From NCBI RefSeq assembly GCF_027596085.1, contig NC_072460.1, positions 4,159,512 to 4,223,511 of the forward strand: a stretch of 64,000 bases of DNA. Reading direction: 5' to 3'. This DNA comes from Anoplopoma fimbria. Taxonomy: Eukaryota; Chordata; Actinopteri; Perciformes; Anoplopomatidae. Both the position numbers and the translations under genes were made by a program. Below the pieces are notes generated by a model. It saw only the letters and a list, made by a program, of their open reading frames with translations, was not told the DNA's origin and searched no databases. Position 1 is the first letter of the stretch; each line of letters begins with the position of its first letter. Below, one piece after another: positions 55,155-64,000 of this stretch.

Positions 55155-56825
55155 TGCAACCTCCCTACGAGAAGAGGATTAGCAGGTATTACTGTACAGA
55201 AATTCCCCAGAGGTAAGATCACCTGGTCTTCAGCATCAGCGCAGATCAAGAACATGTAGGCATTGCTTTAAATCGCAGTGTAATGGGGGTCTTATATTCC
55301 TAAACTGCTGATAACGGTTTTCAGACACTCCAGATTAGCATGGAAAGGGTGTATTAACTACATGGCTGGCAAACAAAGAGTTGTGTATGACTGTGTGAAT
55401 GTGTGTGTGTGTGTGTGTGTGGAGGTGAGCCCAAACCTTTTTCTTGGTATCGTCAGGCTAAAAACTAACGAGCAGGGCTTCAGTGTGATCCTCCATTCAG
55501 CAGAGAATTGACTGACCACGCTTCTCATCTACCAGTAACGCAGTGTTTCAAACTCAGACTCTTCCTCATATTTGCTTCATATAAACCTTCAGGGTGCTGT
55601 CAGCGACTTAAAGCAGCCCAGTACACTCTGAGTACTCTACATGTGGCATCAAGTCTTCTTAAATGAAGCAATTAGGGTTCATTCATGAAAGAGTTACAGA
55701 CTACAGAAGGAACTTCTTGTATACAATGTACATTTTTTTTTTTAAAGACTATTTCTTTTTACTTACAGCTTGGGTTTTGTTTTCTTGCAGTTTTGGCCCT
55801 CATTTCAGTTTGGCGATAACAAAAAAAAGAATTACTCACAAAAGTATTTGCAGCTATCAGGGAACATGAAAAAAATGCTACAAATGAGTCTGATGAGCCA
55901 AGAAACACAAACTGTCAGATGAGAAGATGGGTTGCAAACAAGCCAACAGTTTTGGTAGATTATCTGAACCATTTGGTGAGGAAAATTGTTGTTTGTTCAC
56001 GAACGAGGGTAAATTGGACACAAAATGGACAGGACGATCGGCACAGAGCAAACAGTAAGGTGGACATTGTACCTAAAAGCTCTGGGTAGTGGATGAGATC
56101 AAGATCAACAGAGAAGTCGGTCAGTAAACTGCCATGGACCTTTAGAACGGACAGTTACTGGAATCATTTCACTGTTCACCTTCGTTTTTTGCTTCCATAT
56201 ACATTTGGAATACCTGTTTTTTTTTGTTTAAAACATGTATGATCTTCTGACTGCTTCTTTCTTCTTTTAAGATATGTTGCACAGTTGCACTTGAGTACAA
56301 TGTTCTTATTCCCATCAGTTTTGATGCAAATATAACTATGTGAACATAATCCAAATTGTCCAAATTTGATGAAATATTTGAAATTGAAATAAAGAAAATA
56401 CAGATATAAACCTCACTAACAAGCAGCATGGCAACAAGCTTAAAGTTGCCGTGAGGGTTGAGGACACACTGAAGGACCCATAAACAAATGCTTATGTTAT
56501 ATTTTCCTTATCCATGAATACGTTGCTGGTGTGACAAATTTGAACAGCGAGTCAGGGCCATGGTGTTTTACAGACTGCAGTGGCAATAATTAGCTGCCTT
56601 TCCCCTGACTGCGGCTCATTACAAGTCCACGGTGAGAAGCGAGGATGGGCAATTAGGGTATTGTTAAATTCGGCTAAATTAAAGCAGCCAATTAAAACAC
56701 TTATCACATTAGTCAGGTGTGCTCCAGAGAATGGAAGCACGTTACTGGCTAAAAATGAGAAAAAACGAGCAGATCACTATCTATCACTGCTTATTAGTCT
56801 GCTGTGGGCATTCTCATGTTCGTGT

Positions 56826-56828
<3 letters not shown>

Positions 56829-56858
<30 letters not shown>
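56829..56858. repeat. (TG)n microsatellite (short)
   Basis: About 30 bp of TG repeat, about 90 bp downstream in gene direction of the exon donor at 56947. Confidence 0.9.
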
Positions 56859-56859
<1 letters not shown>

Positions 56860-56946
56860 CTGTGTGTCAGAGGCTCCAGGGAATAATATCTGCTTACTTT
56901 TGGACCTGCAAATTAGTTTTTGAATGTGTGTATGCGTGTCTCTCAC

Positions 56947-57017
56947 CTCACGCTTGCTTCAGTCTTGGAGGCAGCTTTGTGGAATTCGTCCTTGCTCTGT
57001 TCGTATCTCTCCAAATT
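56947..57017 (-). CDS. chchd6: chchd6 (MIC25) internal exon, coiled-coil end
   Basis: This 71-bp exon encodes 23 residues plus two bases of a split codon. It starts in phase 0 after a good acceptor (pyrimidine-rich ...TTGCTCTTTAG) and ends at GTGAG|GTGAGA. The peptide begins N-L-E-R-Y-E and contains EFHKAASK. By recall this matches the human CHCHD6 segment around QFHEAASK, just before the CHCH domain, better than the matching CHCHD3 segment. In the family this part forms the end of a coiled-coil region. The protein is a peripheral inner-membrane subunit of the mitochondrial MICOS complex that supports cristae junctions. The two leftover bases AG join the first G of the exon at 45074 to make an arginine codon, so the phases agree. 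No start codon belongs here; earlier exons were not found in the window. The assignment is inferred from residue pattern and splice phase. Confidence 0.85.
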
Positions 57018-57499
57018 CTAAAGAGCAACACAGGAAGACATCAACAGAATGTATCAGATACAATTTCAGATTTTACGTGCATCTTCTTTTATTTTATTTA
57101 ATATAAGTAAATGTATATCCAAATTGAAAAAAGGCGTGTTCATGTTCACAGCAGAAACACAATCAGTTTGTGGTAGCAGCTTCATTTCGAACAACAATTT
57201 GTCCAGATTTCTTTCCATACACAAAAATGTTTGAAAAAGGGGTAAAAAGTGAGTTACTGTCTGAGAACCAAAAGAGTTATGTCTTGTCTCTAAATTATAG
57301 AATACGCAATACACACAATACAATCTATAATTCATGTCCAAAGACCTGCTGAACATGAGTAACACAGCACAGCCAAAAACATGACATAAAGCTTGCAATT
57401 TGTAACACCTGCAATTCCAAAATAAGCTGTGGAGGAGCAATCTTAAAAATGTTTGGAATAACTTGAGATTTGTTTGAGTGAGAGTGAGGGGTCATTTTT

Positions 57500-57622
57500 G
57501 GGTTTCTGTACGGTTTGTGCAGGTAGCCGATTCTTTTTACTATTTGACTGAGCCAGGGCAGCGGTTTCCCCACGTTTCTAGTTTCAACGCTAAACTAAGC
57601 GAAGCTAAACTGAGAGATATAA
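57500..57622 (-). repeat. Interspersed repeat family D fragment
   Basis: Plus strand GCAGCGGTTTCCCCACGTTT then CTAGTTTCAACGCTAAACTAAG is a diverged inverse of the 49.63 kb copy. Confidence 0.45.
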
Positions 57623-60600
57623 AGAGTGGAATTTTCTTATTTGGACTTTATCCCGTTCTGTGAAGATACATAAACATACTAACCACTGAATCACAATTTG
57701 CCTATCTTTTTTCAGTCCCATCCATCTGTGTCTCCTTTCAAATCAAACATCCCTTCTTTCCTAAACTCACATTACCTCGGTTTACTCTTTAGAACAATTA
57801 TTTTCTTTCCTGCACTTCATTTCTTCATCTTTCTGTTTCCCTCCTCTTTATCAGCTTCCTTTTCTCCATTGTCTTTCTATTTTCCATTTTGTGCCTTCTG
57901 GACCTTAAAATAGAGATAAATCTCTTTGTGAGTTAATAAACTGCAACTTAGAATCCCACCTTTTTTTAAAACCTGAACATTTCGTCCACTGTATGATAAA
58001 TGACACAGGAGACCCCGGGCCAGAATTCACTGGCATATTTTTAACACCAAAATTTACAGTAGGAAGGAAAATCTGTGGAGTTGTAGTTTCATCCATAGGA
58101 AAGCTTTGCGATTCCAGCCCCTTCTGGCGAAAGTAAAGCTCGGCAGTAATGAGGTGCATTACTCATGCATTTTTAAAGAAATGGTGATTTCTGACTTCTG
58201 CAGCTTGCCCGGTGAGCCCCAAACGCCAAGCAGGCAGGCAGTGGTATTATGATAAAACAAGCAGCTAATCCACAACAACTGCAGCCCTTCCTCTGTTGAT
58301 CCTCCTAGCTTAGGCCTTCCAGCACCCAGTACCCACCCACCCCAATCCCAAATATTTAACCAGCAAACCGTACCAGCTGGGGAGGGAAAGATGACTGGGG
58401 AAGAACAAAAAAAAAAGGAAAGCTAGAAGGGAGGTAAGAGAAGAATAAAATATAGAGAAACAGCAGAAGGCATGATGGTAAAAAGCAAGAGAATAGAGAG
58501 AAAGATTGGTGTTTGAGTACATAGGGTTGGATTGGGCTCTGTGTGTGATTATTACGTAAATAGGTATGCAATGTACTAAAGGAGTCCTGCCTGTGACATA
58601 TATACAAGATATTACTCATAAAGTGGCTGTTAAATCTGAATGTATTTGATGGTATTTAGCGCAATATAAAGCTACGTATGTTTGATGGCCGGAAGAACAT
58701 TTTAAATATCACAGTGCGTGTTCCTCTCAGAGGCAGTGAACGCACCTTGCAAGTGTCTTTGGCCATGGTAGCAGTCCTGGTCATGCCACAACTTCTAAAT
58801 TTGCTTAGTGACCGTCTAACAGTTGTACTACATGCCAAAACCAACTTTGAACCGAAATAGGGGGGATGACTTCCAAAGTGAATATATTTAGACAGATAAA
58901 GACACCATTTGGTCCTTGTGCTGGAATTGCGACAAAGACGACAAAGAGTTGCACTTGTTAAATGAGAACAAAGACATTACAAATTTAAAAAGAACATTTA
59001 CATTTTAATCACGCAAGTGCACAGGGTGGCAAGTCTTGAGCGTGGGTGTCTCCAAGAGCACCGGCTATTTTGGTTCCCGTAGATGAAGCAGCGCAAAGAT
59101 TTTGGTTTAATATAGATCAGAGGGTGTAGCACGCATGACAACAATAGCTCAACATTAAAGAGAAGGCTTCGGGAAATTATGTGTTTGTCTGAATGTTGGC
59201 AAATGGTGTGGTTTTATTACAACGATCATAGTAATTAATAACAAATATTAAATTATTTTAAGCCAACGATCAAATCAATCAGGTGCCAAAACAGTCTTAG
59301 TTTTGCTGTATTTCCATTGCAAATGTTTAGATTACTTCATAAAATGTGATTTTGGATTTGCTTCAAAAATGAATTTTTCAAGAGTAACACTTGAACCGAT
59401 GACATTTTTTTTAAAGCGTTGGAAAGGTGACTGTCACACACAGGGTTAGTTCAGCTAATAGTAAATCTCCTGCACAAACCGTCAGAATACAGAGTTATAA
59501 CAGACCTGTATCATGTGTGTAGAGGCGTGTGTGGTTATTTTGTAGCAGCCTGGTGTCATTTGCATGTGCTTTAACCGAGGTAAACATAGAAGACTGCAGA
59601 GCACAGTGGCACCACGCCCGCCTGATCTCCAATCAGAGGCTGCGTATTTATTCGACAGATCTGTCCTGCTGCCTGCAGATGGCTGCGTGGATTCAGTGAC
59701 CCAAAAGAGAAGCTCACCATATAATAGAACGCAGACGGCTTTACCGATGTTCACCACAATAGCAGTTATTTTGTGATGCCGATATAAATGCATCTCCAAC
59801 TTTGGTTATGTTGCAGCCGATTGACTTTTCTCCAGAAACAGATGTGGTTCTGAGACGTCTATTATCGGTGCAACCCCTTCGACACATTTTCAAAACCAAA
59901 CAAATTCCTTTGCGCTGCCTCATTTCAATCAACCTCCCACTTGTGGCACCAAAATACCACACAGACGGGCAAAGCCAACGTGAAGGTCTGCTTGCGCTGG
60001 TTGGTGCACCGCCACAAAAGTATGGCACTATACCATACAAATATTCCTAGTCCTAAGGAAGGAAGGAAGGCTGAAAGACTTTTGAGACTGCGCCGAAAGT
60101 GTATCCTCATTAGTGCTTTTGATAAATGAACAATGACATGGTCATAATCACACATTTGCATATCAATACATCTGCCTGCTCTACCACTTATTAGACCTGT
60201 CAGAGCTCCCAGCGATAAGAATGGGAAAGAAGTGGCGTAATTTCCCCATTTGTGTCGCACTGGCAAGATTCTACAATGACCCAGAGGAGCTGTCATTATG
60301 AGTGATCCTTATGCACATCTCTGGCTATTTAAAACACCTGTAACAGTAATTTGTCACATCTACCTGTACCGGTGTTATCTCATTCACCATCAGAAAATGT
60401 GAGAAAGGTAACCAATAATGTAGTTTGTAGGGCTCGTATTGTAACAGATCGAATACATGATTAACTCGTACCCCGACAACAGAACAATAACTGCAATGTA
60501 CATACAAATGGATGGTAATTAAAGTCATTAATCAAAATGAAATGTATTCTTCTGCTCACACAACAGGTGCATCCTATCTTAATCATTACAAGTTAATGTG

Positions 60601-61268
60601 TGGTATAATGGCATCTGTATGGTTTTTGTTCCCACACATTGTGTTTATACATCTAATCTCTGGTGTTTTAGTGAACATCTTTCCAAAAAAGCCATAACAG
60701 ATGGATAATGGAGATTGAAAGACAGTTTAATAGAAGGGAAAACGTTGTTTTCTGGGAACATATTGTCATTGATTTTATGGATGAACAGGTTCATATACTT
60801 TCGGCTTCCTTAGCCCAGGATTACCATCACAGTCCAAGATCAGTCATATATGAAAAATGTTGAATCCCCAAGAGGTTTAAACTAAAACTTCAAGCATATC
60901 GGCCAAAATATTTGGCAGCTTAATTCAGAGTCAAACCTGCAACCTTTCAGTCTTCTTTTTTTCCCTCCCCTGATCATCTTCCTAAGTAGTAACCGGTAAG
61001 GCTGGACATAATATTGTTTTGTATGGAGGTTGTGAGTTTTTGAAAGAATAAAAAAAGAATTAGTTAAGAATAGTATTGACTCTGTAAGGCAAATAATAAC
61101 TGTACTCAAAAATGTGAGAATACAAGTGATCTACACTGGTTAAATAAAAGAAATATAGAAATTGATTCAGCATTAAGTAAAACAATTTAATCTAGAAGAG
61201 ATACAGATTTGAACACAGTTATTCATGAGCTGAGATGAACTTAATCTTGTTTTTTATCACCATATAAT

Positions 61269-61304
61269 GTGTGTGTGTATATATATATATTTATATATAT
61301 ATAG
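61269..61304. repeat. (TA)n short array
   Basis: GTGTGTGTATATATATAT followed by TTATATATATATAG. Confidence 0.85.
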
Positions 61305-64000
61305 CACAATGGCACCATATATATTATATGTTCTTTCTATAAATCTACTAATGGCAGGGAGGACAAAGAGGACTTTAGAAATGTTGGACTAAGGAATAAA
61401 ATACTGTACTTATCAGCTCATTTATAGTCTTCATCCCCCACTATTACTTCTTTTTTCTCTGATCCATCCAAATCTTCCAACTAACTCACCTTTCCGTGCT
61501 GCATCAAGGCTCTTATCTATTGCCAGTTTACGATGTGTGATTATATAACGATAAGGGTTGAATCACTCAACATTCAACACGACATGGATCCACTGATTGA
61601 CAGCATTTGGTGCAGCTAAACCTGAGTCACTCAGAATGTGCGGCTTGACTACAACTATTAGGCCACCTGGAGACTCTAATTGCCACTTCCCTATTTCCTT
61701 CTTGCTCATTATGTTCACTCGCTCTCCAGCCTGTAGACGTTTCTCTTTCTCTTGGTGCCTAAGAGCAGAAAACCCATGTGCAAGGAAAAAAATCAAAAGA
61801 TAATGATGCTTTTATGGAGAAACCACCATTATTACCATTATTTTGGTAACAACTGTGATATTTGGTATTTATTATGTGGCCGTAGCGACTTGCAAAATAT
61901 TAACAGAATTGCATAAAGCCCGGGAATAAAACTCAACAAGCTTGTTAGACGTGAAAAGGCGGCAACAGCTGTACTTACCAGTCATCAGCCACCAACAGCC
62001 CGAAAGATTCTTGCTCCCTAATAATGATGATGTTTGCAGCCATTCCCACCATCTGTCTGCACATGTTTACAACTACCCTGCAACTGTGGGATTACATTTC
62101 TCTTAAATCTTTTGCATTAGAGTCCATGGCAAGCTCGGAGGTAATGAGGTGGATTTATTCTTGCCGTTTATTTCTATTGCTGTTGGCTCGTTAAAACAAT
62201 GCCATTTTATTAAACCTAATACTGAACTGGAAACAAACCTTGCGAGATAAAGATTGGGATACAGAGGAGCCTATCACACAGGCTCCAGTTGGTCAGGGTA
62301 GAGCGTTGATGAGGTCGTTCTATCATGACCGAAACTATGCCCCATGACTTACGAATGTAAGCAAACCCACGGACACTTGCCAAAGCAGCAAAAGGCTTAA
62401 TTCCTTTTCATGCTGAAATCACAAAGTCTACAAGTGGGTGGCCAAAACACCCTGTCAGACAAATACACAGGGTGCTCTTTGATCCAACTGTAAAAGGAGC
62501 AGTCTTTTAACCCACACACACTCCCACCTCATCTAACCTTTTGGTTCGACCTGAAAGTGGCAGCGGTATTCACTGAACAGAATTTCCGACCCGTGTTTTG
62601 GTGTGTGTGTGTGTGTGTGTACGTTTAAGCGTGTGAGCTTTGAGAGATAAGTCTGTGTGTCATATTCTATATGCTTAAATGACTTTACTTCCATCAGTTT
62701 GAGCATTGTTCTTGAATCAATTCTTCTCATGTTCTGTAGCTATTGAGGGGTCACAGAAGTCGCTAATGGAACACCTAGTCAGCTAATCGTTCTGACTTAC
62801 AACGCTGTTAACATTAGCTGGGACCCTGCAGCACACATATAGACGGCCAAGTGTAAAAATGACAACTTGTAGCCCTACGGGAGGTTATGCCGCATCTCTC
62901 TAGAATCTCTGCACGGTGACAATAAAACTTCAGTAACTTTGCCCTTGTTTTATACTTGCAGATGTGTTTGCCTTTCAGCCAGATAAGGCAATTTATTTAT
63001 TTTTCCAGTCTTTGAGCTAAGCTAAACTAACCAACCTAAGCTTGTACATTTAAGTCAAACATCATAAATTTGACTTTAGTTCAAAAGTACCTCATTTGAA
63101 AAAGAAAAAGGCTGTCTGAGTGCATGGCAGCAAAATGAAAAGGCGCAATACACAAGATTCAGAGCATTAATATAGCAGCAGACAACTGCTTTGTAAAGAT
63201 ATAGTGGGGTAATGTCTGCCTGAACAGAGGATCAAGTCACTCCATCTCTGTGTGTGGGTTGTATTCTAAGCTTTTCTGTTTTGTGTTCACATAGCAGGGC
63301 TGGCGCATGCTTTTAACGTATGTTAGTGCATGTGAGTGTGTGTGTGTGAGCGTGCCCCACTAGTTAGCTCACGGCCCCTACTCTGCAATCCCCAACAGTC
63401 GCCGTTGCTGGGAAGCAAAGCACCCACCCTGGGGTTCCCCTCCTGTTGACACTGTTAGCTCTCTCAGCACTTTTGCCGTTATTCGCGCTGTTCGCACCGT
63501 TAGCTTCCAGCTCAGCCGTCACCATGTTGAGACCCGTTGAGAGGCGATACATGTGCCCTTTTGTTATGCAACTTTAACTAGTATGCCATCTGCAAGGATG
63601 CTGTTAAGCCCACCCACCTTAAACTTCTCAAAGCTTAAAAGTAATACGACATGTAATACATTATAAAACATGCGTCCTACACAGCCAATAAGCAATGTGT
63701 GATAGTGGCAAATTGAAAGTATTTCAACAACATTTATCTCCACACCTTAAGAAGTCCAATTAAGCTTAATTAAAGAGCTTTTTTTTGTTTGTTGCCAAGG
63801 CAAAAATAATGAGGCATAATGAAGCTCCACAATGCTTAGTAATGTTAACTTGTGATGAAACTCATATCTTCATCTCCAGATGGGTGCAGCCTCAGTGGAA
63901 ATATTGCTAACAAGCTAAACTAATAAGCAGATTCGAAGCGCTCGCTGCAGCATATTGAAAAAAAAAAAGCAGATAGCTTTTTCACAGGATGAAAGCGTTA

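Larger units (their letters stand above)
57018..64000 (-). other. chchd6: Upstream chchd6 intron (5' part beyond the window)
   Basis: The exon before 57017 should end in phase 0 and encode a Lys/Glu/Arg-rich coiled coil resembling human A-E-L-R-R-R-D-T-F-Y-K-E-Q. I searched the minus strand for the F-Y-K-E or F-Y-Q-E codon pattern and for AAG|GT donors in a suitable frame and found none. The 5' exons are therefore probably outside the window. No other gene is evident; small repeats and two unique-looking stretches (58.1-58.3 and 60.1-60.35 kb) are noted elsewhere. Confidence 0.55.

Noticed and set aside
58740..58800. AG...GTGCGT-bounded minus-strand segment
   Set aside because: The acceptor lacks a pyrimidine tract and no frame resembles the missing chchd6 coiled-coil exon.
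59741..60296. Overlapping frames of about 100 codons on the minus strand
   Set aside because: No family resemblance, several frames equally open, consistent with chance in a GC-balanced stretch.
63364..63552. 62-codon minus-strand frame with Asn/Ala/Ser repeats
   Set aside because: Derives from a short GTT/GCT-type simple pattern near 63440-63520; no evidence of a gene.

Overview
The window looks like gene-poor vertebrate nuclear DNA, almost certainly from a ray-finned (percomorph-type) fish. The evidence is very dense (CA)n/(GT)n microsatellites, many of 60-130 bp, a tRNA-headed SINE ending in the teleost 'GCTTTGGATAAAAGCGTCTG' type of tail, a decayed L2-type LINE, and several MITE-like repeat families remembered from fish intergenic DNA. 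There are no prokaryotic-style operons, rRNA or tRNA genes, CRISPR arrays or long genuine ORFs. The longest open frames are artefacts of dinucleotide arrays and pyrimidine-rich tracts.

One protein-coding gene can be supported: the 3' end of a minus-strand gene for a MICOS subunit of the CHCHD3/CHCHD6 family, best fitting chchd6 (MIC25). Three small phase-compatible exons were assembled by reading splice sites: 56947-57017 (end of the coiled-coil region), 44939-45074 (CHCH domain with twin CX9C) and 22540-22563 (last seven codons plus stop). A roughly 0.6 kb 3' UTR follows, with an ATTAAA signal at 21942-21947 and a GU/U-rich downstream element. The introns between them are about 11.9 and 22.4 kb. 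The 5' exons were not found and probably lie beyond position 64000.

Layout: 1-21.9 kb is gene-free flank downstream of the gene. It holds microsatellites, a terminal-inverted-repeat element at 1.97-2.58 kb, a pyrimidine tract at 5.0-5.85 kb, copies of a second inverted-repeat family at 11.7, 15.4 and 17.8 kb, and a young SINE at 21.3 kb. The last intron (22.6-44.9 kb) holds repeat fragments, the L2 remnant, a long (TA)n array and two more nearly identical SINEs. The next intron (45.1-56.9 kb) includes a stretch (about 46.3-48.2 kb) rich in AT-type homeodomain-like motifs and low in recognisable repeats, which I suspect contains conserved enhancers. From 57.0 to 64 kb is intron with no secure exon.

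No clearly new biological system is visible. The most interesting signals are non-coding: motif pairs shared at distant unique-looking sites, enhancer-like stretches inside the chchd6 introns, and unusual DNA structure (opposed microsatellite arrays, a G-run facing a C-run, a long TA array). Repeat family calls rest partly on memory and partly on matches between copies inside the window; no database search was possible.
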